Origin: Crotophaga sulcirostris
Lineage: Eukaryota > Chordata > Aves > Cuculiformes > Crotophagidae
Assembly (NCBI GenBank): GCA_013397455.1
Contig: VYZB01000116.1
Span: 1,282,859-1,346,858 of the forward strand
DNA length: 64,000 bases
Reading direction: 5' to 3'
The first letter of the stretch is position 1. The number at the start of each line of letters is the position of its first letter. The translations under genes were made by a program, and so were the position numbers. Under the pieces are notes generated by a model. That model was given only the letters and a program-made list of their open reading frames with translations, was not told the origin of the DNA and did no database searches. Positions 1 through 10,111 of this stretch are shown here, one piece after another.

Positions 1-1252
1 GTAGGTTGAGACCATCTAGCATCCAAGTACTGCATGAATCTTCCACAGGAACCTCAAAAGTTAATGCTGATCAGCAGTACAAGTACATTCAGAAGTGATA
101 TCACAGCCTGTCTTAGTATGCGTGAGTAGGCTGCTGACTCAGTAAGTGGCAGTCTGGTTTTATAAGAGGTGCTTTAACTGTGAGTGGGTGGAATTGGACC
201 TATATATATCTTTCTTCTAAGAAGAGCGCCCAAATCATAGCTCTAAATTGAGATGTCCCCATATCCATTGTTTCACGTATGAAATGTTCTCTGTCTCCTA
301 TCCTGAAGTATTCCTGAGAACTGCTGCAAAGATGTTTTTTTGTATTTCCTGCACAGAAATAACAAGGTTTGCAAGTTAGCAGAGTGTGAGGATGTTAGAT
401 GAACTCCTTACCGTTCTACCCCAGTTTGTAGCTTGACTGTGGAACCTAGATGGGAACCTGGTCTTTGTAAAGCAGGTTGGCTTTTTATGCAGACCTTTTA
501 CGTTTATGTTTATCCAGAGGTTCTCCTCAGCACCAGCAAAGAGTGGTGCAGCAAATACTTTTGACTGCAGTAGATGTTTTGGGAAGAAAAAAAATAGCAA
601 AGATTGACTAGCATAGGAAGACTTCTGTCGTGCAAAGGTATGAGTGGAGGAATGTACTGGAATGGAAGTTACAATGTCACGGTAACTGAGATGTAAAATG
701 CAAACGAATTCATGAGCAGAGGCAGCAGTGAGGCAGTTTGCTACTTTGAAAGGGATTTTCTCATCATCTTTCCTCTCACCCTTCACCGTGTTCCTCTGTT
801 TTTCCTTTTGTACTTTTATAAATTCCTTGACATAATACCTCATCATGATTTTAATTTGTTTGATTGCTGGTTATATAGTGTGTTTGCATCTGTATTGAAA
901 GTGAGAGTGCAGAGAGATGCCTCTTGCTGCCTTCATGGGGCACATGTGAGCAACAGTGGCAAGGAGCAAGTGGTGGTGCAGTCCTGGTGAGGGGCGGCCA
1001 AGGAGGTGTATGGTTTGGTGCTGTTGAATGTGTACTTTCCAGTTCTTACAATATTCTTCTTTTGCTACATTTAACCTAACTATTCAGAGCAAGTCTTGCA
1101 AGGATTTGCCTGCCTGTGCTATTCTGCTAGCTGGGTTATGGTATAACGTGGCTTTAATCACAACACGAGGAATTATTTGGAATTTGAAGGTAATTCTAAC
1201 TCCTACTGTTAGTCCTGCTTTTACTTCATGTCTGGTTTTGATGTTTTGTTAG
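1..1252. other. FAM228 intron or 5' region, no exon recognised
   Basis: The missing FAM228 start exon could lie here or before the window. A stretch ending 'ttgaag|gtaatt' near 1190 looks like a donor, but its translation does not resemble the family. No repeat was recognised. Confidence 0.5.
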
Positions 1253-1327
1253 GCAGCACCTGACGAAAACGAAGACATCATTGCTTCTGCTCAGTGCATC
1301 TTGGACAGAGAAAATTATTTTGTGAGG
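1253..1327 (+). CDS. FAM228 exon 1 in window
   Basis: The acceptor is a TTTTGTTAG tract and the donor is gtaaga. The exon is 75 nt, 25 whole codons, and encodes an acidic lead and 'CILDRENYFVR', matching the region just before the conserved 'LDKYL'-type helix of FAM228 proteins. Confidence 0.85.
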
Positions 1328-4300
1328 GTAAGAAGTATCTCTTCTCATTTGCTTTGTGCTTTCCTGCACATCAATGATTTTTATTTTTTCTCCGTCAGTG
1401 ATTCATGAGAAAATGTCAATTGTCTGTATGCTTGAAAAACTAAACCTAGAAGTACAAGTTTCTGGCCTCATTGTTTTGCTTGGGATAGGACTGAAGTGGT
1501 AACCCTAAATATGAGCTTAGGAATTATGTCTTTGGTGACTTACCTGCCTCTTTGCACCTGTGTTCTGCGGGTGAGGTTAGGTGGGCAATGGGCCTGTGAG
1601 CAGAGGGCAGGAGGGCTGATGGGATCTAGCGATTGCCAGTGCTGCAGGGAGGAAGTCCTTCACCTGCTGCCTCTCTTGCACAGTCTGGTGTTTATCAGAC
1701 CCACTATTCCAAAGTGGTTTCAGCTCATTAACCTGATGGGAGAAGGTGAATGATTTTCTGCCAGTCTTGCACTACAGCTTAAAAAATTAGCATCTGAGTG
1801 CCAGAACTTGTGCAAGGGAGAGCTTGGAAACAAATGGTGGGAAGTGGAAAGAGGGAGGAGCAGAAAGAAGGGCTGGAAATTTGCCCTTGCAGGGCTGACC
1901 AGTCAGATCAGGTCAGCCAAGCTGCATAGCTTCACCTGTGGAAGCATTAATTTTGTTGGCCAATAGGTTAAATGGGGTTTATTTTCCATTTCTCACTTAG
2001 GAGGTGGACAGATACTTGAAGCACAATGATTTCTTAAATCTGAGAAAGAAGGAGATCCTGTACAAGAAATGGCTTGAGGATGTGTCAGAGCCAATGCTGC
2101 AGAAAATTCAGGACAAAATGAACAGCCAGTCGATTGAAGAAATACAGAAAAGGAGAGAAGAACAACACTCTCTCTATTTAGACTACTGTAAAAAGAAGGT
2201 ATCAAGAAGTAAATTTGTGGCATAGAATGGTTGCACAGGGAGGGTTGTGGACAAAATCAGGGGTTTATCTATTATTTGCTGTTCAGTTGAGTAGCCTGGA
2301 GTTCAGATATGCCTTGCCTGTAACTTATTCTTCCCAAGGACTTCTGTAATGGTGACATATGTCGTTATAGCTGTTGAAGTTCACCTTCAGATACAAACAA
2401 TAGCGTTGTTTGGTGCTGTGAGCACGTGCTGGTGTCTGAGTATAGTGAGACACCATGTTGAGGTGGGTTTCCCTCTGTGACCCAGACCAGCTAGAGGGCA
2501 AACCTTGAGCTCTGTCAGCTGAAACCACAGTCTGAGTTTCTAACCAGGGAGTGGACTGCACTCTCATGTCTCAGGAGTTCAGCTAAAGCAGCACTGCAGT
2601 ATGTTGGCAGAGCACAAGTGCAACAATTGTGGTGTTGGATGCTACTGATCAAACTTTATGAAAGAAAAAAAGATGGAAACAGTTTAAGTCTGTATGTGGG
2701 TCAATAGACCCACCTCATGGATTCTGTAGTTCCATGTTTCACTACTCATAAAAATTGGAGTCACTGTAGGAAGTACCTGTTGGTTTTCTCGATTATGCTC
2801 TGAATTTCACACCACTGTTGAGTATCAGATCCCATGATTCAACTTTCTGTATCTCAGGAATGGATGTATAAAGCAATAAGAGCAGTTACATCATCTGCCA
2901 CAAATAGAATAGTATTTTATAGAGAGCAGGCTTTTGTTGTCAGGGGAAACGGCTGCACAGTGGATTTATGAGGCTGTAAACAAGCTTTCCATCCAAAAAT
3001 GAAAATGTCATAGGAGCTGTGTTGTTTTAATGAAAGCAAATGATCTCTTTTTCAAAGGTCTAATGTGAAAAACACATGCATTTAAACTGCACCTAGTGAC
3101 AAAGAGCTGAACCAGTCCTCCTGCTGAAGTCCTGGGATTTAGGCTATGTTGGGTGTACTGTGTAATCTGGGGCTGCATCAGTCCATCCTGCAAGCTTCTG
3201 TGTCAGGTCAGGCTGTCCTCCAAAAACAATGGCTGGTGTACTGGGATGTGGCCTTCTCTCCAAACAAGCAGAACACCAGGGATCAGCCTCCACCTTTTCT
3301 CCTTGCTCTGTGGTGTCAGGCTCTACCATCACCATGTCTGAAAAGCAGGCTGAAGCCCTTCAGAGCAACAGGACAATTAATTTGCCTAACGTTGCATTAG
3401 TTGGGGCAGTATATGATAAATTTTGCAGAATTTAAGACACTTCTGTGTATTAGTTAATGTACTGACTTCTAGCTGTGCATTCCCCCCTCCCCTTCTTTTT
3501 GTCCATTCTCTCTTGTTCTTTTCCTGTTATTAGGCTTCTCCTTGTACTGTTTCCCAGATCTCACCTTCCTGTGTCTCTGTCACTGATCAATTCCCCCTTT
3601 CCGTTTCTTCTTCCTCCAGTCTCTTTTCTTGCTCTCTTTCTCTCTCTACACAGCCCTTTTATTCCATCCCCAAGTCTTTCACTGTTTTGCCCCTCTTCTG
3701 TCAGACTGCCCAGTGCTGTCTCCCTCTCCTTGTTTCTTCTCATTATCCCTCCAAGTTCTCCACTGTCCTTTGCTTTCCAAAGCTGCCTTCTCCCCCTTTC
3801 CTCTGTTCTCCTCCCATCTAACACTGTCCTCACTGTCCTTCCACGTCCCTCCGTCTCAGTTTTTCTGTCAGCTGACTTTTCTGCCTCCTTTTTTTCAGTG
3901 ACCTGCTTATATGTAGTTTTTTACCTTAAATCTGCCTCCTTTGTGTTCCCATTCTCACCTCCTCCTTACCCCCCGTCCCAGGGACGCAGACTGCAAATGC
4001 ATGGTGAGGTGCTAACTCACAGTGTGCAGATGGCAGCAGCCCTACTTTTCTTCTAGCACCAGCAGCAGTGCCATGCTGCATCCTGCAAAGAGGGGGATGT
4101 TTCCACAGCCTGGGTTGCTGCAGTGTGAGCCACAACTTGGCTTCTGGTAGTCCAGGATATTGTAGGTGTTGTGTGCTGAAGTGCTGCAGAATAAGAGACC
4201 CTTAAAGACTTTTTTTAAGACCATGCTCTTGTTCTGCTTTCTGCCAGAGGGGTGTTTGAGAATACATCAGCTGTGTGAAGGGATCAAATATGGGTGTCCT

Positions 4301-6404
4301 GCACAGCATCCAGCACCATCAACCTGTGCTCTTTACTGGGAGCATAGAGATAGGACAAGGGGTAACAGTTTTAAGCTGAAAGAAGGGAGATTTAGATTAG
4401 GTATTATTAAGAAATTTTTCACTGTGAGGGTGGTGAGGCACTGGCACAGGTTGCCCAGAGAAGTTGTGGCTGCCCCATCCCTGGAGGTATTAAAGGCCAG
4501 GCTGGATGAGGCTTTGAGGAACCTGATTCAGTGGGAGGTGTCGCTGCCCATGGCAGGGGGGTTGGAACTGGATGGGCTTTAAGGTCCTTTCGAACCCAAA
4601 CCATTCTGTGATTTTGTGACTCGGATCTCAGCACATACTGCAATGGGATGACATGTAATAATAAACCATAGGGTGGCACTAAAACTCTGCAAATTGCGGC
4701 ATGTTAGGGCTTAAAGCTTTCCAGGTACAGAAATGAAGACAGTGCAGGCAGCTCCTGTTTTTGTTTGGGGAGTTGCTAGACCCTGGGGAGCAGAGACCTC
4801 TGCAGAGGCAGCAGTGTTCACACTCAGCAGTGGCCGAAGCACCATGGAGCTGCCCTTGCTGAGTGTCTAGGAGCAGCACGGGCCCATGGGGCCTCACTCA
4901 CTCGTCCATGTAAGCACCTTATCATAGAATACTTCATTTATGGTCATAGAATACTTCATTTATTATGTATTTATACCTATGCTAAATTAAAATGGATGGA
5001 GGAATTTTTCCTGTTACATTTCAGTCATCTTCCTTCTGAAGTGCAGTATGTGATAGTTCATGAGTCTTTTTCTTCACCACCTCTGGTGTTGCGTTCATAG
5101 CATGCCTGGCTGTGTCATGCCTAGGCTGGCTGCTCTCTCACTTTTTGGTTTTCTTTTTTTTTTATGGATTTTATCACCCATAGCTTCTAAGATCTGACCT
5201 GGTAACCACTTCTCCCACAGGGCTACGTGGCTTTGGAAGTTTATGACCCGTCAGAGTACGATCCATTCTTCCTGAAGACAAATACAGACTGCTGGAAGGT
5301 GTGATGGTTATTTATGCCATGAGGTTTAGAGACACCCTCTGACCAGCAGGAAGTGAAGTGGTTAGAGAGGAGGCAGGGTGTGTTACTTCCATGCTGCTTT
5401 GGGGTTGGTGTAGAGCAACCCATTCTGGTTTTATTATGTGAACAAACATGGGTCCCAGCTCCTACAGCATTTAAGCCCAAGAGCATCTGAAAATGTTTTT
5501 TACTGGGAACATGGTTTGGCTCCACACTAAGGCCAGATTTGCAGGCACAGTAGGCAGTGGCCGGGGGGAGAGTTTGTTTTCCTCATCTCAGATTCATTGT
5601 GGCAGCGTGGGAACGTCCTGTCTAATGAAGGCTGGCGAGTTCCCAGGCAAGCTGGGTGTGTGCTCCGAAGAAGGAAATAATCTGACAGTGCAGATGATCT
5701 TTACAGAAGTGCAGAAAAAATTAGGTTCATGTTCCTTGCCTACCAACCAACAGTACCTGGACATTTACCTCTGACTTTGGTCTTTTGAGACTCTCTGACA
5801 AAGTGCTTGTGTTGGTGTGTAAGCATGAAATAACTGTCTCTGTCACAGGTTTCAGTACCAACCTTACAGGATCCTCTGTTAAAAGACATTGAAAGAAAGT
5901 TTATTGAGACAGGCGTTATCAAGCAGTGTGAGACAGGTATTCTAAACAATTGGTACCCCTCGAAAGTGTTTCATACTGGGGGGGGCATCCTTGCTTGTGA
6001 CAGTAGGAGCTCACACAAAGCACTTGCTCCTTTCCTGCCAGGAAGACTGTACTCTACCAGACAGCTGAGCAAACTCAGTAAAGCAGAACTGCCACTGCTT
6101 CCTTTGAGCCGGCAACGTATGGATGCAGTTGAGTGGCTGAAGGTACCACCTGCCTACATTGCTAGCGAGGCCCACCAAACTAAGAGGTAAGAGCTGATGT
6201 GTTCATTGAGAGGCAGCACAACAGCTACAGTGGATGAGGCCTCTCCTGCTTGGCTGCAGAGCAATGTTTTAGCAACAACTTAAGTTTTATGGTGAATTCT
6301 GCTTTATTGTGTATTTCTCCAGGGTGCTGGTGAAGGGAAGGCCTTCGGGTATGGAGTGGACAGCAGGATGTAGACAGAGCATTGATGGTGAAGCTGAGCC
6401 TTGA
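1253..6404 (+). CDS. FAM228-family protein gene, 3' six coding exons (5' end missing)
   Basis: Six exons join in one open frame: 1253-1327, 2001-2198, 5221-5298, 5849-5936, 6042-6186 and 6323-6404, all with AG/GT borders. The product resembles the FAM228A/FAM228B family: an N-terminal 'ILDREN' block, a basic helical stretch ('LYKKWLEDV'), the 'EYDPFF' motif, then 'QCETGRLYS' and 'EWLKVPPAYI'. The function of FAM228 proteins is not established, and I cannot tell A from B. The family's start exon(s) were not recognised upstream of 1253, so the start is missing. The C-terminus is shorter than I recall for mammals. The gene runs convergently towards ITSN2, matching mammalian order (FAM228 genes beside the ITSN2 3' end). 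Gene family is confident; paralog is not. Confidence 0.88.
2001..2198 (+). CDS. FAM228 exon 2 in window (conserved helical core)
   Basis: The exon has 66 whole codons between ...cacttag and gtatca. It begins 'EVDRYLKHNDFLNLRKKE', continues 'LYKKWLEDV' and ends in a Lys-rich segment. It is highly charged and probably helical. This is the most recognisable FAM228 block. Confidence 0.92.
3475..3900 (+). repeat. C/T-rich low-complexity block (plus strand pyrimidine)
   Basis: About 430 bases are mostly C and T on the plus strand, built from irregular TCTC, CCCTC and TTCC words, with purines sparse. It is imperfect, not a simple microsatellite. It yields a long Ser/Leu/Pro-rich open frame only because of its composition. 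Confidence 0.8.
4342..4618 (+). mobile_element. CR1 LINE, 5'-truncated 3' end
   Basis: The plus strand shows the CR1 3' landmarks in order: 'agctgaaagaagggagattta', 'ctggcacaggttgcccagag', 'ccctggaggt' and 'aacccaaaccattctgtgat'. It matches the 62.6-63.3 kb copy closely. Confidence 0.93.
4922..4962. repeat. 22-bp tandem duplication (two copies)
   Basis: The 19-base word starting tcatagaatac occurs at 4922-4940 and 4944-4962, separated by tgg. It may derive from the octamer-like tail of a CR1 copy. Confidence 0.8.
5221..5298 (+). CDS. FAM228 exon 3 in window
   Basis: 26 whole codons follow a pyrimidine-rich acceptor (tctcccacag) and end at gtgtga. It encodes 'YVALEVYDPSEYDPFF', the YDP-x-EYDPF signature of the family. 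Confidence 0.92.
5849..5936 (+). CDS. FAM228 exon 4 in window
   Basis: 88 nt in phase with exon 3, encoding 'VPTLQDPLLKD' and ending at 'QCET' plus the first base of Gly. The donor is gtattc. The next intron (5937-6041) is only 105 nt and is open in frame. Confidence 0.9.
6042..6186 (+). CDS. FAM228 exon 5 in window
   Basis: The acceptor is tttcctgccag and the donor gtaaga. It completes the Gly codon and encodes 'GRLYSTRQLSKL' and 'EWLKVPPAYI', parallel to the mammalian 'GKIYS...EWLKLP.RYI' block. If the donor is not used, translation stops one codon later (AGG TAA). Confidence 0.9.
6323..6404 (+). CDS. FAM228 last coding exon
   Basis: The acceptor is tatttctccag. 82 nt encode 'VLVKGRPSG...' and end in TGA at 6402-6404. 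These residues match the mammalian C-terminus poorly, so this may be a lineage-specific end or an alternative last exon. The frame agrees with exon 5. Confidence 0.7.
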
Positions 6405-6410
6405 AATAAA
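6405..6410 (+). terminator. FAM228 poly(A) signal AATAAA directly after the stop codon
   Basis: AATAAA begins on the base after the TGA. A G/U-rich stretch (gtgagttttggtgggg) follows, as expected of a downstream element. The 3' UTR would be only about 20-30 nt. Confidence 0.7.
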
Positions 6411-8673
6411 GTGAGTTTTGGTGGGGAGTTTCCCCCATTTTCCTCATGCAGCCTGTCAGCCAGCCGTGCAGCTTAAACTGTGGAATACCTCCTGGGTGCT
6501 TTACTGGAAGATCTGAAAGGATTTAAGTTCGTGCTTGCTTTGGGTTTTTTTTTTTTTTGCTATTAGTTTCTAGATTCTGGGAGCAGAGTGAGGTCATACT
6601 TGCATCACAGAATGGTTGAGGTTGGAAGGGACCTCTGGAGGTCATCTGGTCCTGCTCCCCCACTGAAGCAGGGCCACCTGCAGCCAGTTGCCCGGGACCA
6701 TGTTTAGACAGCTTTTGAATACCTCTAAAGATGGAGGCTCTACAACCTCTCTGGGCAACCTGTGCCACTGCTTTGTCACCTTCATGGTAAAAAAAGTGTT
6801 TCCTGGCTCTGTCCTCTTCGTATCCTACCCAGATGAGATTTCCCCAAAGCTGCCTCTTCTCCAGTCCCAGCTCTCTTGACCTTGTCTCATGGTTGCTCAA
6901 TCAGTGTCCTTTATTTGACTTTTGTGATATGGTGTGCATCCTGGCTCAAGCCATGAGGCTGGTCCTGTAAAAGCAGCCTGTGCTGAGGGAGGTCCACGCC
7001 ACTCCAGAAAGTTGCATCCTGTAGCTAAGCTTCATAATAGGGTTTTGTTTGTCTTACAAGCTGTTTGGACTCAAATTGCAGTAGAGCTCACCAATGGTGA
7101 ACTGAACTGGAGCAGCACTGCAGCTGCCTGAGCCAAGAACACTGGAGAGCCCCAGTGGCCTGCTGTGATGGAGGAGCATTTGGGATCAGTGAAGAGTGAC
7201 TTTTTTTTTTAAAATTATGTTGGGTTTTTTTGTTGTTTTTTTTTTAGAGGTGCCAGTGTTCTAATATAGCCCCCTTTGAAAGCTCTCTGGTTCTGCCATT
7301 GCAGCACGCAACACGTAAGGGAACCCCTTCCCCCCAGTGACAAAAACAAAGCTGAACTGGGAGCCTGATGTCCTCCTGCACCAGGCCCCCAGGCAAGCTG
7401 CTGCCCTGGAGTTTTATTCCTCTTTGTGTCCCAAGGCTTTACTCCAGCATGTTCACAGCAGTTATGGGATAGTGGCACATTCTAGAAGGAAAACTGGTCA
7501 CAAAGAGAAACATTTCCTGGAGTCAGTCAGTGTGCGAGGGAGCTGGTGCAGGAAGCTGGGCTACAGCAGCCTTTGTGTGGCACGCACGGGCAGGAGTTCT
7601 TGTGTTTAAAGGTGGAAAGTCACCAGCCACCACGAAGATGGTGAGAGACAATGATGTCCTCTGTCCTCCAGCTGCCTGCAGTGGCAGAAGGTACCACTTG
7701 CAAAATCTCTCTTGCTTTGGCAGAAGACACAGGAGATAACAGGCCAGGTCTTCTGTCAAACCGCAATAAACTGTCTTGGACATGTGGTTCTGCAGTACTG
7801 TTACCCAACAGCCAAAGAAATGTTTGAGATGCTGCTCCTGTTATTTCCAGCTCTATAGGCCAAACCCTGCTACTTTAGGAGGTTTAACTTAGGCTTGGCT
7901 CTACAAAGACAGGGCTGATGTTCTCTGGTTTACAGGGTGACGGAGTCTTTTTATTAAAAGAGATGAACTGGTGAGAAAAGTCAGAAGAAAGTAACACAGA
8001 AAGAATGTATGTTACCCCCAGCTCTGGCAGCAGCTACAGCTCAGAGTCCAGTGCATGTCAGTACAAGTGTCAATGTTAGCAGTGGGAATGGCAAAGCTAC
8101 AACTGTTGTAATTTTACATGAAGCTGAAAGAGGTCACCGTGAGGTTTAAAAACAAACCCTCTCCTTGAATGAGAAGGGGGTGCTCCTGGCTCTGTGCTTG
8201 CTTAGCAGATGTGTACAGAAGAGCAGCTCAGAAAGCACTGACAAGGAAATAATGATTTAGGTTTGTTTGCTCAAATCTTTATCAGTGCTCCCATAGTGAA
8301 TGTCTTGCAAAATACTATTTGCTAAATCATGTTAAGTTACTTCCAAGGTTCCAAAGGACTTTCTCCTGGAGGCGGAGTACAAGCAGTAAATCAATCCTGA
8401 ACTTACGTTATCGGAGTGTTCTGAGAAGGCAGGAAAAATCAGGGGAGATGAGATGGTGAGTGTTCTGTACAAAATGCCTGGTGCTTTTCGGAGCCAGTGC
8501 CCTACAGATTGGTTTCTCTCTTGTTCCAGTGTGGCCCCTGTCTCCCTGCTAGTGTGACCGCACAGCAGCTCTGGTCTCACAGCCTGCAAACAGAATTTTC
8601 TCTGTGCTTGTCCCAAGAAGCTCCAAACTCCCACCGCACAGACACAATCTCTCGAGAGTTGCCCAGATTTAGT
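6411..8673. other. Intergenic region between convergent FAM228 and ITSN2
   Basis: It lies between the FAM228 poly(A) signal and the most distal plausible ITSN2 poly(A) signal. It holds one CR1 copy (6606-6898) and T-rich runs (7201-7246). No exon was recognised on either strand. Confidence 0.7.
6606..6898 (-). mobile_element. CR1 LINE fragment, minus orientation
   Basis: The plus strand reads the reverse complement of a CR1 3' end: 'cagaatggttgaggttgg', 'gggacctctggaggtcatc', 'cctctctgggcaacctgtgc' and 'aaaaagtgtttcctg'. It is a different subfamily from the copy at 4.3 kb. Confidence 0.92.
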
Positions 8674-8679
8674 TTTATT
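8674..8679 (-). terminator. ITSN2: Candidate distal ITSN2 poly(A) signal
   Basis: The plus strand tttatt is AATAAA on the gene's strand, about 1.28 kb past the stop codon. It is the only canonical hexamer on this strand that I found in the stretch. Confidence 0.45.
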
Positions 8680-9953
8680 TAGGATTAGAAATATTGAACC
8701 ACAGAAGACTGTTAAAAGTAACAGAGGATGACTCAGCCCTGTAACAGGAGGGTACACAGATGGCAACTGTCAGGTGTCAGGAGGTATCGCTGCACCCATG
8801 GAAAACAAGGGCACGCACTGTTCGGAATTACATGCGGTGCTTTTTCAACAAAGCAGTTTAAGGAGGCAGTAAAATGGTTACTATGTATCAAACCCTTTAT
8901 ATACAAACACTATTTTTTTTTAACCATCCCTGGTTTTGGTGCCAACAGAAAGCTTTTGCTTTCAACCAACGACAGATTCATGTTGGGGTGACAGTTCCCC
9001 AAGCAAACCTTTTAAACTTGTAATAAACTTTTCTTCAATTTAATCCTATAAGTTTTTCTCATTATTTCACATTTCCCTGTACAATAAAATATACTTCTTA
9101 AAAATCACTATGCATCAATAAACATCTGTAGACAAATTACATTAATAAACTTATATTTTACTCTCTATTTACATGTTGGCAATGTCAAAGCTTCAAGATT
9201 CACATGGAGGTCTTAAGACCAAGGAAATGTACACAAATAACTTACATTTAGGAAAAAAAAACCAAAAAGTTGAAGACCATTTTTCCACATTACTGTGGGT
9301 CACAGTATTTAAAATCTTTTTTTTTTCTAGTTATTCTTCACAAACACATTGTCTCAGCAGAGAATGATGAATCAAACTGAAGCAGAGAGAAAAATCAAGT
9401 AGCAGTTACCGATTTCAGTGCAGGACTAAGTCAAGTAAAGAACTACACTTGATTCTTAAAGAATATACAATATATCGGAGACTTCTCCAGTGCTAAGGCT
9501 TCTTCAGCATTTACTCTTTAAAACTATCATCCTGAGACAGGAAGATTCCAGTGGATATCACTTTTCAGGTTTCAAATGGAATGATTCTAGTGCTGAGCTA
9601 AACCATTCCTCAGTCTATATGTCAGACTAAGTGGTAAAATATAAATCTTGACGCCACATTTCTACTTAATACTTTTTATGGCCCTGAAAATGGAAACATT
9701 GGCATCTGAAACCACGATATTCCAACACAATAAAAAGGCACTGAGCTATAGTACTGTACATACAGTAACATTTATGTTTGCATAGATCAACAATAACTTT
9801 AAACACTGCAAGGAACTAAACGCAATCAGTAACTAAGAGGAAATATGGAAGCAGCAGGAACTCTTGATTAACAACCAGCATGGGGCAAAGAATCGTTTAC
9901 AAATAAATGTTCAAGCTGTCAACTTCAGTTGTCCTTCATAAATTAAAGTGTTC
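8674..9953 (-). other. ITSN2: Probable ITSN2 3' untranslated region
   Basis: It runs from the ITSN2 stop codon (9954-9956) to a minus-strand AATAAA at 8674-8679. A minus-strand ATTAAA at 9039-9044 would give a shorter form. The region is AT-rich and has no coding resemblance. The end point is inferred from hexamers only. Confidence 0.55.
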
Positions 9954-10111
9954 TTAGAGGAGTGTTTTCTGATCAAAGAGCTGCAGGTCAAAACGGACCC
10001 AGACTTCGCCTGTCGGAACTTCATGCAGCAGTAGGTGTTTAGTTGTGGGGCCTTTGCTTTCTTGTTCTGTTCTGATTTTTGCTACTGGAACTTCAGTGCG
10101 ACCCAGAAAAT
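9954..10111 (-). CDS. ITSN2: ITSN2 last coding exon: C2 end and stop
   Basis: 158 nt encode '[18 protein letters not shown]', '[19 protein letters not shown]' and 'FDQKTLL', then TAA at 9954-9956. The end matches the long-isoform C-terminus. Acceptor ccaacag. Confidence 0.97.

Larger units (their letters stand above)
2199..5220 (+). other. FAM228 intron (3 kb) with a CT-rich block and a CR1 copy
   Basis: The intron joins two confident exons. It holds a strongly pyrimidine-rich stretch (3475-3900), a CR1 3' end (4342-4618) and a small tandem duplication (4922-4962). Nothing else was recognised. Confidence 0.85.

Noticed and set aside
1028..1252. Possible upstream FAM228 exon with a gtaatt donor near 1190
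   Set aside because: Its translation shows none of the conserved N-terminal FAM228 residues.
3475..4056. 193-residue plus-strand open frame rich in Ser, Leu, Pro and Phe
   Set aside because: It comes from the C/T-rich block, where stop codons are rare by composition; no domain, and it sits inside a FAM228 intron.
4166..4582. Open frame of 138 codons on the plus strand
   Set aside because: It lies mostly over a CR1 3' region, which is noncoding.
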